Shown: positions 1 through 7,899, numbered from the stretch's first letter. The stretch is DNA of 64,000 nucleotides from an uncultured Neomegalonema sp. (GCA_937990185.1 CALKBI010000067.1:1-64000); one strand, 5' to 3'. Numbers and translations are program-made. Notes: a model not told the origin generated them from the letters alone.

Positions 1-63
1 TACCGCTTCAAGATTGAAGGAATAAAAGAGCTGGTCTTGCGAAAATTCCTGCCGACCCATCAT
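1..63 (-). CDS. Insertion-sequence transposase, N-terminal fragment (cut by window edge)
   Basis: Reading leftward from 63, an ATGATG start opens a frame beginning MMGRQEFSQDQLFYSFNLEA that runs off the window. The MMGRQ...LF(Y)xFxLE opening is typical of IS5/IS1182-type DDE transposases, which act in the cytoplasm on the element's ends. A very strong ribosome site, AAGGAGG, lies 7 bases before the ATG. Only 21 residues are visible, so the family call rests on the opening motif alone and intactness cannot be judged. The next ~100 bases to the right would hold the element's end. Confidence 0.6.
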   Translation of the reverse strand, partial: MMGRQEFSQDQLFYSFNLEAV

Positions 64-169
64 CGCCGATACCTCCTTGGCCTCAAACCAAGTGAATCAG
101 CAATTCAAACCTCGCTCAACCCGAGTTTTTCAACGGAGTAATCCCAAAGCGGGTTTCGCGCTTTAAGGT

Positions 170-211
170 ATCCTTCGAGACACGCGCTTCCTGCGTTCCT
201 CAGGATGAGGG
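170..211. repeat. Alphaproteobacterial intergenic repeat (CCTCATCCTGAGG type)
   Basis: The segment opens TCCTTCGAGACACGCGC and closes CCTCAGGATGAGG. This matches the well-known dispersed intergenic element of many alphaproteobacteria, whose two ends fold back on each other. Here the central part is degenerate. Recognition is from memory of the family; copy number in this genome cannot be judged from one window. Confidence 0.65.
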
Positions 212-285
212 GTGATCTTTTTGCATCGTGTCTTTGTTGGTTTTGATGGAAGCCAGAATATACAGCGCTTCAAAATATTCAGGTC

Positions 286-365
286 ATCATCGGGCTTGTT
301 CCGGTGCATCAAGAGCGAACTTTTGAGTCTCTGGATTGCCCGAACAAGTCGGGCAATGACATTGC
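286..365. repeat. Dispersed intergenic repeat with GCCCGA/TCGGGC hairpin
   Basis: A segment starting TCATCGGGCTTGTTCCGG and ending in a perfect 8-bp hairpin, TTGCCCGA-acaag-TCGGGCAA (336-356). It resembles the second common alphaproteobacterial repeat class (CGGGCTTGTCCCGG ... GATTGCCCGG-CAAGCCGGGCAATGAC). It sits 30-50 bp from the first repeat, so the two form a composite repeat island next to the IS fragment. Confidence 0.55.
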
Positions 366-476
366 TGTAGAGTAGTTTGATTGGACCGCGCGCTGGTGGT
401 TCGCCAAGATATTCTTCTTGACGCGGTACAAATGTTCAACTTATGTTCTTTTCGTTGATTTCGCAAAAAGGACGTC

Positions 477-1220
477 ATGACACTCGATACTCCGCATATG
501 ATTGAACGCTATCGCCTTGTGCTGTTGCGCTTAGTGGCGGAGTTGTTTGTTGTGGCGGGGGTCCGGCCTGAGACGCGAGGCGTGGAGAGTTTTTCACGGC
601 AGGTGCGCGGCTCGATTTTACGGGTTTTGCGGCAATCGGAATCGGCGACGCGCCGGTTGATTTTTACCACCGCACGGCAGCTTGAAATTCCGATCTATGT
701 GCCGCGTTTTAAACAGGCAAAAGCTGTGCGTAAAACTGCGCGCAGCAAGGCAGATAAAACGCCATCACGGACCAGAGCCCCGCAATTCCGGTTGATTGAT
801 CCGCGCGTTTTTCTCGAAGAATTACACCCCAACCGCAAACGCAATGCCTGCAAACCCCGCCGTCAGCGCGGCGGTGATCCGCGCTTGGTGTTCCGGTTTG
901 CCGATTTTGGCGCGCCCGCTTGCGAGGCTTGGTCGGACCCCGCGCCGGAAATCTCTCCTAATGATCCGGTAACAGCGAAACATATTCTGCGGCGGATGCA
1001 GGCCGTACATCACGCGCTGAATGATTTGCCGAAACAGGCACAGCGGATGGTGCGGGAAATTGCAAAACGGAGAACGCTTCCGCCCGGACCGGGGTGCGTC
1101 GGGCCTATACGAGCCGGGCTTCCACCGGGGCATCGAAAGAAGCCCGTTCACGTTGTTGATACGCTTCTGCGGGAATGTCATTGGCTCGCGATGCAAGTCC
1201 CGAAACCGCCGGAACGATAG
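477..1220 (+). CDS. Conserved-looking hypothetical protein, Arg/Lys-rich
   Basis: 247 residues, not recognised. It has no signal peptide and no membrane helix. The N-terminal part (1-75) looks helical; the middle (75-160) is basic and low-complexity with several RK-rich stretches; a second possible helical segment (about 165-200, NDPVTAKHILRRMQAVHHAL) follows. Start ATG 477 has AAGGA close upstream. It lies between a repeat island and rluD, the place where rpoH often sits in related genomes, and is followed by a hairpin-plus-T terminator, which supports it being transcribed. A DNA- or RNA-associated role is possible from the charge, but is only a guess. Confidence 0.6.
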   Translation: MTLDTPHMIERYRLVLLRLVAELFVVAGVRPETRGVESFSRQVRGSILRVLRQSESATRRLIFTTARQLEIPIYVPRFKQAKAVRKTARSKADKTPSRTRAPQFRLIDPRVFLEELHPNRKRNACKPRRQRGGDPRLVFRFADFGAPACEAWSDPAPEISPNDPVTAKHILRRMQAVHHALNDLPKQAQRMVREIAKRRTLPPGPGCVGPIRAGLPPGHRKKPVHVVDTLLRECHWLAMQVPKPPER

Positions 1221-1254
1221 CGTTCTAAATACTGAATTGAGTGGTGGCTCTCTT

Positions 1255-1300
1255 CGGCAAAGCGTTTGGCTTTGCCGGGGCGGGCCTTTTTGCGTTTTTT
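1255..1300 (+). terminator. Rho-independent terminator after the gene at 477
   Basis: A 9-bp stem CGGCAAAGC / GCTTTGCCG (1255-1277) with a short loop is followed on the plus strand by a GC stretch and then TTTTTGCGTTTTTT. It lies 35 bases after the stop codon of the upstream gene and abuts the stop of the convergent rluD. Confidence 0.65.
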
Positions 1301-2330
1301 ATTCCGGTATTGCTTCAAGCGCCCCGACCAAACCGGCCAAATCATCCGGCAACGCGCTCTCAAACCGCAGGTCTTCATTCGTGATTGGATGCAGAAACCC
1401 TAGGGTTTTGGCATGAAGGGCTTGTCTGGGAAATCCGCTCAAGGCATCGCGGATTGTCTGATCCAAACTGGCGGGCGGCGTGCGTTGCCGGCCATAGGTC
1501 TGATCGCCGACCAGCGGATGACCGAGATGAGTCAGATGGACTCTGATCTGGTGAGTCCGGCCTGTCTCTAACCGGCATTCGACCAAGGAACACGGGCCGA
1601 GATCAGCAATCCGCTTAAAACGCGTCACCGCGTGGCGGCCATCATTAACATTGACCGCCATTTTCTTTCGATCCGTGCGAGAGCGGCCAATGGTCGTCTC
1701 AACCCGCACCCAACCCGGCTCGAAGGATACCGCCGGAAGCCCCGCCATTCTCGCATCCGCACGATCCGGCCTGCCCCAAACCAGTGCGGCATAACTGCGC
1801 TCCAGATCATGCGCCGCAAATTGTGCCGCCAAACCCTGATGCGCCGCATCCGATTTAGCGACCACCAAAAGACCCGACGTCTCTTTATCGATTCGGTGAA
1901 CGATGCCGGGACGCTTTTCGCCGCCAATCCCGGAAAGGCTGTCTCCGCAATGGGCCAAAAGCGCATTGACCAGCGTTCCCGTCCATGCACCCGGTGCGGG
2001 ATGAACCACCATGCCCGCCGGTTTGTTCACCACAATCAAATGCGCGTCTTCAAAGACAACATTGAGCGGAATCGCTTCCGGCTCCGGCTCGGCATCCATA
2101 GGAGGCGGAACATGAATGCGAAAAACTTCGCCGCCCTTGACTTTACCCGAGGCGTCCGTGACCGTCGCGCCCGGTTCGGAAAGGCGCGCCACCGCCCCGC
2201 CCTCGATCAGCGCGCGAATACGCGACCGGCTGAGACCGGGTGTATCGGCGGCTTCGGTCAGCGCCTTATCAAGCCGCACTCCCTTTGCCTCAGGCGGCAG
2301 GGTCACTTCTATCGGAGCGTCATCATTCAT
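1299..2330 (-). CDS. rluD: 23S rRNA pseudouridine synthase RluD
   Basis: RluA/RluD-family enzyme that converts selected uridines of 23S rRNA helix 69 to pseudouridine in the cytoplasm. From the chosen start (MNDDAPIEV) the protein has 343 residues: an S4 RNA-binding domain (about 10-75), then the catalytic domain with HRIDKETSGL and the catalytic Asp at 148, and the later GRTHQIRVH motif. A start 10 codons further upstream (2360) is also open, but its extra residues look unlike the family. The chosen ATG overlaps the ATG of the divergent DUF6476 gene in one CATG palindrome, so neither gene has room for a private 5' leader. Convergent with the gene at 477. Confidence 0.92.
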   Translation of the reverse strand: MNDDAPIEVTLPPEAKGVRLDKALTEAADTPGLSRSRIRALIEGGAVARLSEPGATVTDASGKVKGGEVFRIHVPPPMDAEPEPEAIPLNVVFEDAHLIVVNKPAGMVVHPAPGAWTGTLVNALLAHCGDSLSGIGGEKRPGIVHRIDKETSGLLVVAKSDAAHQGLAAQFAAHDLERSYAALVWGRPDRADARMAGLPAVSFEPGWVRVETTIGRSRTDRKKMAVNVNDGRHAVTRFKRIADLGPCSLVECRLETGRTHQIRVHLTHLGHPLVGDQTYGRQRTPPASLDQTIRDALSGFPRQALHAKTLGFLHPITNEDLRFESALPDDLAGLVGALEAIPE

Positions 2331-2700
2331 GAGCAGCGACTTACAACAATCCGGCGGCAATCGCGACCTCGATGACGATGCTTTTGAACCGCCGCAGATC
2401 CGGCGGTTCCGGCGACTGGTGAGCCTGTTGATGATTGTGATGATGATTGGGATCTTGGGGATCGCAGGGGCGCTGGTCTATCGGCTGACCCAACCGAGTC
2501 ATAGCTTGATTGAGATTCCCAGTGCAGGCGATATCACTGTGCCCGCCGGAATGGAGGTTCTCAGCATTACGCAAACAGGGACATCGCTCTATTTGATCTT
2601 AGAGAACACCGCGACCGGCGAGCGCAGGGTTGAAGAACGCAATGCGGGCGATCAAACACTGACCCGCCACTACCGGCTTGTCCCTATAGAAAATAATTGA
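2329..2700 (+). CDS. DUF6476 family small membrane protein
   Basis: 123 residues starting MSSDLQQSGGNRD. A basic stretch (RRFRRL, about 25-30) precedes a single hydrophobic helix (about 31-53), and a C-terminal domain of about 65 residues lies beyond it. This is the layout of the DUF6476 family, which is commonly divergent to rluD in alphaproteobacteria; its function is unknown. An open frame extends 71 codons upstream, but that part is the antisense of rluD and is not counted. The stop is 4 bases before the MATE gene, suggesting co-transcription. Confidence 0.75.
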   Translation: MSSDLQQSGGNRDLDDDAFEPPQIRRFRRLVSLLMIVMMIGILGIAGALVYRLTQPSHSLIEIPSAGDITVPAGMEVLSITQTGTSLYLILENTATGERRVEERNAGDQTLTRHYRLVPIENN

Positions 2701-2704
2701 ACCT

Positions 2705-4108
2705 ATGCGCCCCACCCGCAACTCCGCTGTCTTTATCGAAGGATCAATCCTGCGCCATATCTCGGTGATGTCGGCGAGTTCGGGTGCGGGGTTGCTCGCG
2801 ATTTTTCTCGTAGATTTTGCGGACCTGTTCTTTATCTCGCTGTTGGGAACAAGCGCGCTGGCGGCGGCGGTTGGCTATGCCGGAACAGTGCTGTTTTTCT
2901 TCACCTCCATCGGCATCGGGCTGGCGATTGCGATGGGCGCTTTGGCGGCAAGGGCTTTAGGACGCAACGATACCGACCAAGCGCGGGAGATCGCCGGAAG
3001 CATTGCTGCAATTATTATCGGCATAAGCGTCATATTGACCGTGCTGCTCTTGATATTCGCGCCGGTGTTCCTGACATGGTTGGGAGCGGAGGGCGAAGCG
3101 TATGACTACGCGGTATCGTATTTGCGGATAGCGGGGGCCGGAACACCCTTTTTGATGTTAGGGATGTCCGGCGGTGCGTTGTTGCGAAGTCACGGAGATG
3201 CGCGGCGAGCGATGAACACGACGCTCTCCTCAGCGCTGATCAATGCGGCGCTCGACCCCTTGTTTATTTTCGGATTTGGCTGGGGATTGGACGGGGCGGC
3301 ATGGGCAACTTTGATCGCGCGGATCACCTTAGCCATGGTGGCTTGGAGGCCGATATTATCGCTTTATGATGGGATTGCCCGGCCTCGCGTCGGGAGAATT
3401 ATAAGCGATTTTACGCCGGTTTTTGCTATTGCCGGACCTGCTTTGCTGACCAATGTCGCAACGCCGGTCGGTAATGCGATTATCACGCGGATGATCTCTG
3501 GCTACGGCACTGAAGCGGTTGCTGGCTATGCGATTATAGGGCGGCTTACACCGCTCGCATTTTGTTTGATTTTCGGGTTGTCCGGTGCGGTCGGGCCAAT
3601 TATCGGGCAGAATTTTGGTGCGGGGAATATAGGTCGAGTGCGGGAGACATTGGTTAAGTCACTCTATCTGGCTGGCGGATATGTGGCTTTGGTCTCCCTC
3701 GTGCTCTTTTTGCTGCGCTGGCCGCTCGCTGACCTGTTCAGGACGAGTGATGAAGCGCGGTCTTTGTTGTTTTTGTTTTGCGGGCCGCTGTCGCTCGCTT
3801 TTGTTTTCAACGCGGCGCTGTTCACGACCAATGCAGCCTTCAATAATCTCGACCGCCCGTTTACATCAACGCTGTTGAATTGGGGCAAACATACATTGGG
3901 GACTGTCCCCTTCGCATGGCTCGGCGCACGATTTATGGGCGCAGAAGGGGTTCTGATTGGCCAATATGCTGGCGGCGCAATTTTTGCTTTGCTCGGTATT
4001 TGGCTGGCTTTTCGTTTAGTTGATCATCACGCGCCAATGACGCCAAGTTCGCCAGTTATCCTGACGGAACGCCTGCCGCAATCTCCATTCAGCAATTGGC
4101 GCCCATAG
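2705..4108 (+). CDS. MATE family multidrug/metabolite efflux transporter
   Basis: 467 residues, about twelve hydrophobic helices in two repeats, matching the MATE (NorM/DinF-like) fold that exports cationic compounds or metabolites across the inner membrane using Na+ or H+. Typical features are SGGALLRSHGDARRAM after helix 4 in the first half and GPIIGQNFGAGN in the second half. Length is normal for the family. It begins 4 bases after the DUF6476 stop, so the two are probably one transcript. The substrate cannot be predicted. A hairpin (4118-4137) follows the stop. Confidence 0.88.
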   Translation: MRPTRNSAVFIEGSILRHISVMSASSGAGLLAIFLVDFADLFFISLLGTSALAAAVGYAGTVLFFFTSIGIGLAIAMGALAARALGRNDTDQAREIAGSIAAIIIGISVILTVLLLIFAPVFLTWLGAEGEAYDYAVSYLRIAGAGTPFLMLGMSGGALLRSHGDARRAMNTTLSSALINAALDPLFIFGFGWGLDGAAWATLIARITLAMVAWRPILSLYDGIARPRVGRIISDFTPVFAIAGPALLTNVATPVGNAIITRMISGYGTEAVAGYAIIGRLTPLAFCLIFGLSGAVGPIIGQNFGAGNIGRVRETLVKSLYLAGGYVALVSLVLFLLRWPLADLFRTSDEARSLLFLFCGPLSLAFVFNAALFTTNAAFNNLDRPFTSTLLNWGKHTLGTVPFAWLGARFMGAEGVLIGQYAGGAIFALLGIWLAFRLVDHHAPMTPSSPVILTERLPQSPFSNWRP

Positions 4109-4117
4109 TGAATATGT

Positions 4118-4137
4118 CCTCGTCGTTTTCGACGAGG
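4118..4137 (+). terminator. Hairpin after the MATE gene
   Basis: Perfect 8-bp stem CCTCGTCG / CGACGAGG with a TTTT loop, 9 bases after the MATE stop. There is no T-tract behind it, so it may be a weak terminator or an mRNA 3'-end stabiliser. Confidence 0.35.
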
Positions 4138-4211
4138 GAGTTACGACGATTTGCAAAATGCAACGTAAAGCGATTCTGTTACTTTGGGATTGGGTGAGCG
4201 GAGAAGTATCG

Positions 4212-4397
4212 GTGCAAAACGATCAAATGCAACAAATAATTGAACTTCTAGAAAAGCAAACACGTAACGCTGGATACTTATATTCTGCAGATTTACTGGG
4301 AATAGCAGCTGTTTCACTTCAAAAAGAGATTGATTTGTCGAAAGAATTTCCACTTGAAGACAAAAAACCACTCGAAAACACAGTCGCGCTGCACTAA
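4212..4397 (+). CDS. Small protein encoded directly upstream of luxR
   Basis: 61 residues from a GTG start at 4212, chosen because GGAGAAG lies 5-8 bases before it; an in-frame ATG at 4158 has no ribosome site. The product (QNDQMQQIIELLEKQ...) is predicted to be helical, acidic at the C-terminus and soluble, and is not recognised. It ends in a double stop (TAA TAA) 10 bases before the luxR ATG. The clean spacing suggests a translated gene co-expressed with luxR. It may modulate the LuxR/LuxI circuit, but nothing in the sequence proves that, and the region is also open on the other strand. Confidence 0.5.
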   Translation: MQNDQMQQIIELLEKQTRNAGYLYSADLLGIAAVSLQKEIDLSKEFPLEDKKPLENTVALH

Positions 4398-4411
4398 TAA
4401 GTAGGCTATGG
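4391..4411 (+). repeat. 21-bp element at the luxR start, copy 1
   Basis: This 21-bp stretch, beginning GCAC and ending GCTATGG, matches 18 of 21 bases of 5224-5244 in front of luxI. It includes an AT-rich TAATAAG block 7 bases before the ATG used for luxR. Sharing such a sequence at the start of both quorum-sensing genes suggests a common promoter or regulator site, or descent from one duplicated initiation region. Confidence 0.6.
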
Positions 4412-5142
4412 CCGAAATGAAACTCGCGCGAGATATACTCGATAAACTTGCAAATGCGACGGACAGCAAAGATATCGCCGCTATCTTTACATCAATCCGT
4501 GAGACATACGGCGTAGAAAATCTTGTTTATCATGCAGTGAACGTTAAAGGCCTGACTAAAGATGGTCCTTTTCTTCGTCTGACGTATTCGGACGACTGGA
4601 TCGCGCGTTACTATGAAAAAAATTACTTTGATATTGATCCCGTCGTTGAGGAAGGAACTCGCGCCTTCATGCCTTTCAATTGGTCAGACTTGGACTGGGA
4701 AGGCAAACGCCGCCAAGAATTTGCCGAAGACGCAGCGGGACATTCTGTAGGAACATCAGGGCTGACGGTTCCTGTCAGAGGTCCGAACGGTCAACACGCG
4801 CTGTTCTCGGTAGCAACGTGTCTTTCTGATAAAAGCTGGACCCGTCAGATGCGGGAGCATCTTCCGCAACTTCATAATATTGCACACGCAGTTCATGAAG
4901 CCACGGTGAGGGTTGAGGGTGTATCCGCAGCCGCCCCAATTTCGCTGTCCGGACGTGAACGCGATGTCTTGCAATGGGCCGGAGCGGGTAAAACAACAGA
5001 TGAAATCGCTCAAATTCTGGGAATTTCTGAAAGGACAGTCCGCGTCTACCTCGACACATCCCGATATAAACTCACAGCGACGAATAGGACACATGCCGTA
5101 GCGCGCGCCTTGGGATTGGGGTTGATACACCCACCAGACTGA
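4408..5142 (+). CDS. luxR: LuxR-type acyl-homoserine-lactone-responsive regulator
   Basis: 244 residues. The N-terminal autoinducer-binding domain (about 20-165) keeps the residues typical of signal-binding LuxR proteins: W64, Y68, D77-P78, W92 and a Gly near 115-118. The C-terminal GerE-type helix-turn-helix (about 178-240) has SGRERDVLQW, GKTTDEIA, and ISERTVRVYL. It should bind the lactone made by the adjacent LuxI and then control target genes. A second in-frame ATG at 4417 (MKLARDIL) has a better-spaced AGG and may be the real start. It lies 10 bases after a small gene and 111 bases before luxI, same strand. Confidence 0.93.
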   Translation: MAEMKLARDILDKLANATDSKDIAAIFTSIRETYGVENLVYHAVNVKGLTKDGPFLRLTYSDDWIARYYEKNYFDIDPVVEEGTRAFMPFNWSDLDWEGKRRQEFAEDAAGHSVGTSGLTVPVRGPNGQHALFSVATCLSDKSWTRQMREHLPQLHNIAHAVHEATVRVEGVSAAAPISLSGRERDVLQWAGAGKTTDEIAQILGISERTVRVYLDTSRYKLTATNRTHAVARALGLGLIHPPD

Positions 5143-5223
5143 TCACATTTTCATGTATTTTCTACCTATGAGTTTAATTTAAGATAATTTCTCTTACAAT
5201 CTATAAGAGCCAATCATACGCTT

Positions 5224-5244
5224 GCACCTATAAGTAAGCTATGG
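5224..5244 (+). repeat. 21-bp element upstream of luxI, copy 2
   Basis: Second copy of the element at 4391-4411 (differences at element positions 5, 6 and 14). It contains TATAAG, and its ATGG (5241) opens a 17-codon frame that overlaps the luxI start out of frame. Two more short CTATRAG words lie at 5166 and 5201 in the same 111-bp gap. No clear 20-bp lux-box palindrome was found. Confidence 0.6.
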
Positions 5245-5253
5245 AGCTGATAG

Positions 5254-5901
5254 ATGAAGATTCGACTTGTGAAAGGTATGGATCTCGCGGGTGACGGGGA
5301 TTTACTCGATGAGATGTTCAAAGCACGTAAGCGATTATTCGCAGACCGACTGGGTTGGGATGTCACTGTGGATCAGCAGGGTCGGGAAATCGACCAATAT
5401 GACCCCCTCAATCCACTCTACCTAATCTCTACAGACGAGAGCGGTGCTCATCTCGGGTCACTCAGATTACTTCCGACCACCGGTGACACCATGCTACGGG
5501 ACGTCTTTGCATCCGCTTTTGACGGAACAGTAATCGAAAGCCCGTTCATCTGGGAATGTACTCGCTTTTGTATTGAAAGCGATAAATCCGGGCATGTTCG
5601 GGCCGGATTGCATCAAGCAACAACAGCATTATTGCTCGGGATTTGTGAAACAGGACTCCGGTCAGGGATTCAGCAGATTGTGGGAGTCTTTGATCGTAGG
5701 ATGATTCCGATTTATCGTCGAGGCGGATGGCCACCGGATATTATCGGGGAAAGCGGGAATGGGCGCGAGGCAGTCTATCTCGGCGTTTGGGACGTGACAG
5801 AGGAGTACGCCGCCGCCATCCGAAAGGCAGGAGGGCTTAAGGGTTCTATCCTTGAGCCTGCATCTCGGCGCAGAGCCGAACGTTTGCTCAATGCCGCGTA
5901 G
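5254..5901 (+). CDS. luxI: LuxI-type acyl-homoserine-lactone synthase
   Basis: 215 residues, normal length. It joins an acyl chain (from acyl-ACP or acyl-CoA) to S-adenosylmethionine to make the diffusible signal. The invariant residues of the family are visible: R25, F29, W35, D47, D50, R71, F85, E101 and R104 (in IWECTRF). GGAG lies 7 bases before the ATG at 5254. The acyl chain cannot be predicted. It ends 33 bases before the convergent aroB. Confidence 0.95.
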   Translation: MKIRLVKGMDLAGDGDLLDEMFKARKRLFADRLGWDVTVDQQGREIDQYDPLNPLYLISTDESGAHLGSLRLLPTTGDTMLRDVFASAFDGTVIESPFIWECTRFCIESDKSGHVRAGLHQATTALLLGICETGLRSGIQQIVGVFDRRMIPIYRRGGWPPDIIGESGNGREAVYLGVWDVTEEYAAAIRKAGGLKGSILEPASRRRAERLLNAA

Positions 5902-5934
5902 AATATTGAGTATCCAGACGGTGAACTACAGATT

Positions 5935-7056
5935 CTAACGTTCGTTCAGCGCATCATTAAGAACGCCATGGACGGCTTCAGGGGGAACTTCGCGTGTAAC
6001 GAATGCCTCTCCGATGTCGCGGGCCAAAATGAAAGCAGGCACTCCGCCGACAACTTTTTTATCCTGCGACATCAGGCCGATAAGGTCTGATGCGCCGGGT
6101 AAGTCGCCTTCGATATCGACAAGCCGGGTTTTCATTTTCATTTCAGATAGATGCGCGCGGACACGAGACGGTGTTTCCTGACTGCATAGGCCAAGTCGGG
6201 CCGACAGTTCAAAAGCCAACCCCATACCAATCGAGACACCTTCTCCATGAAGCAAGCGATCCGAATATCCGGTAGCTGCCTCAAGCGCATGACCAAACGT
6301 GTGACCAAGATTTAAAAGGGCACGGTCGCCGCGTTCATGTTCATCTCGTGCAACAATGTCAGCCTTGGCCTGAACAGAGCGCGCGACGGCCTCGGCTCTG
6401 AGCGCTTTATTACCGCCAGCGAGAACCGGGCCTTGTTTTTCTAACCATTCGAAGAAAGGAAGGTCGCCAAGTAAGCCATATTTTGCGACCTCGCCATATC
6501 CGGCAAGGAACTCACGATCTGATAGCGTGTCGAGCACATCAATATCGGCAAGAACCAAACCTGGTTGATGGAACGCGCCGATTAGATTCTTTCCGCTTGG
6601 CGAGTTAATTCCGGTCTTGCCGCCAACCGAACTGTCAACCTGAGCCAAAAGCGATGTCGGTATCTGGATAAAGCGGACACCGCGACGGAGGATTGACGCA
6701 GCAAAGCCAGCTAAATCACCAATAACTCCACCCCCAAAAGCGATGACGAAATCGTCACGCTCAACCTTCATATCGAGCAAATGTTCGACGGTTCGTTCCA
6801 ACATCTCCCAACATTTTGTGCGCTCGCCCGGTGGGAGTTTGATCGTTGTCGTTTCAATTCCTGAAACCGCAAGGCCGTCTCTGAGGGAATCGAGATGGAG
6901 GCTGGCTACTGTTTCGTCTGTAACGATGGCGCAGCGGGGGCGTTTTAAAAGCGGCGCGCAAAGGGGTCCTGCTTTCGCCAGCAATCCGGTTCCAACGATA
7001 ACATCGTAGCTGCGTTCTCCGAGATTGACCCGGATGGTGTGGTTAATGTCGCTCAT
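5935..7056 (-). CDS. aroB: 3-dehydroquinate synthase
   Basis: 373 residues. It catalyses the second step of the shikimate pathway, from DAHP to 3-dehydroquinate, using NAD+ and a divalent metal. Visible motifs are GGGVIGD (108-114), the long TSLLAQVDSSVGGKTGIN block (134-151) and metal ligands E189, H252 and H270. Its ATG shares one base with the aroK stop (TAATG), so translation is coupled to aroK, the usual aroKB pair. Confidence 0.97.
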   Translation of the reverse strand: MSDINHTIRVNLGERSYDVIVGTGLLAKAGPLCAPLLKRPRCAIVTDETVASLHLDSLRDGLAVSGIETTTIKLPPGERTKCWEMLERTVEHLLDMKVERDDFVIAFGGGVIGDLAGFAASILRRGVRFIQIPTSLLAQVDSSVGGKTGINSPSGKNLIGAFHQPGLVLADIDVLDTLSDREFLAGYGEVAKYGLLGDLPFFEWLEKQGPVLAGGNKALRAEAVARSVQAKADIVARDEHERGDRALLNLGHTFGHALEAATGYSDRLLHGEGVSIGMGLAFELSARLGLCSQETPSRVRAHLSEMKMKTRLVDIEGDLPGASDLIGLMSQDKKVVGGVPAFILARDIGEAFVTREVPPEAVHGVLNDALNER

Positions 7057-7619
7057 TACAGAATCAAATCGCCCCGATCTTTAAGGTGCTTAATGATTGC
7101 ATTCACCGACACTTCATGAGGTTCATCACGGCTGAAGACTTCTACGTCCGCCTCGGCATAAATCGGATAACGGCTTTCCATAAGCCGCGCGAGGATCTCG
7201 CGAGGGTTACCATTCTTGAGCAAGGGCCTGCTTGAACGCCTTCCACAGCGACGGACCAGCACATCAAGATCTGCCCGCATCCAGATTGTCGTTGCTTTTT
7301 CAGCTAATAAAGCCCGCGTTTCATCGTCAATAAACGCACCGCCACCAGTTGCCAGAACGAGAGGCGCTTTTTCCAGTAAACGTGCGATTACCCTACGTTC
7401 TCCGTCGCGAAATTCGGCTTCGCCCCGCGTTTCGAAAATATCAGGAATCTTCATGCCAGCCGCACGCTCGATCTCAGTATCAGCATCAAGGAATCGAGCA
7501 TCAATCGCCGTTGCTACACGCCGACCAATTGCACTTTTACCAGCCCCCATCAACCCGACGAGCACAACGTGTTTCTTTAGTTCGGCCCTGAATTCAGGGG
7601 CCTGTTCATCTTTCGCCAT
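7056..7619 (-). CDS. aroK: Shikimate kinase
   Basis: 187 residues. It phosphorylates shikimate at the 3-hydroxyl using ATP. The P-loop GLMGAGKSAIG is at 22-32, the DxD Mg/substrate motif at D45-D47, GGGAF at 92-96 and the RPLL lid region at 131-134. The first ~15 residues are an extra polar extension seen in many alphaproteobacterial versions. It is the first gene of the aroK-aroB unit; the 136-bp gap upstream must hold divergent promoters for it and the small gene at 7756. Confidence 0.97.
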   Translation of the reverse strand: MAKDEQAPEFRAELKKHVVLVGLMGAGKSAIGRRVATAIDARFLDADTEIERAAGMKIPDIFETRGEAEFRDGERRVIARLLEKAPLVLATGGGAFIDDETRALLAEKATTIWMRADLDVLVRRCGRRSSRPLLKNGNPREILARLMESRYPIYAEADVEVFSRDEPHEVSVNAIIKHLKDRGDLIL

Positions 7620-7755
7620 AATTTTCCATCACGACATAGTAAGCAACCACTACGCCAAACAGGATCAATAGGGTATACGGGCCTGACCGTATGGCGCTTT
7701 TAGCGCTTCGCTTAACGCTATAGTGGTGCTGACGGTTGAATGAAAGGAGAATGCG

Positions 7756-7899
7756 ATGGGCCGGTTCTTAAGATTCTTGTTATCGTTGGCCTGTATCGCT
7801 GCGTTGGGGGCGGTCGCTTATGTCTGGTTTGTTGACGTACCGCCGGTTCAGCGGGAGATCGTTCAAAAGGTATCAACTGATGTTCTTTTCCAAAAATAA
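7756..7899 (+). CDS. Small single-helix membrane protein upstream of xerD locus
   Basis: 47 residues beginning MGRFLRFLLSLACIAALGAV: a basic N-terminus, one hydrophobic helix (about 5-25) and a short polar tail ending QK. The ribosome site AAAGGAGA is 6 bases before the ATG. The end of the gene overlaps the ATG of the exported protein at 7880 by 20 bases, so the two are probably coupled. Function is unknown; a signal peptide rather than a membrane anchor is also possible. It is a genuine-looking gene despite its size because of the strong ribosome site and start context. Confidence 0.7.
   Translation: MGRFLRFLLSLACIAALGAVAYVWFVDVPPVQREIVQKVSTDVLFQK

Larger units (their letters stand above)
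64..476. other. Gene-free stretch: probable IS end plus two dispersed repeats
   Basis: No convincing gene is seen. The part from 64 to about 145 is the leader of the transposase and probably holds one end of the element; no terminal inverted repeat can be fixed because the other end is outside the window. The rest holds two repeat-like elements (170-211 and 286-365, listed separately) and the upstream region of the gene at 477. Confidence 0.5.

Noticed and set aside
1632-2328. Plus-strand frames over rluD
   Set aside because: Antisense of clear rluD coding sequence; only the part from 2329 onward encodes the DUF6476 protein.
5143-5253. Classic 20-bp lux box upstream of luxI
   Set aside because: No well-conserved 20-bp palindrome was found; only the 21-bp repeat and CTATRAG words.
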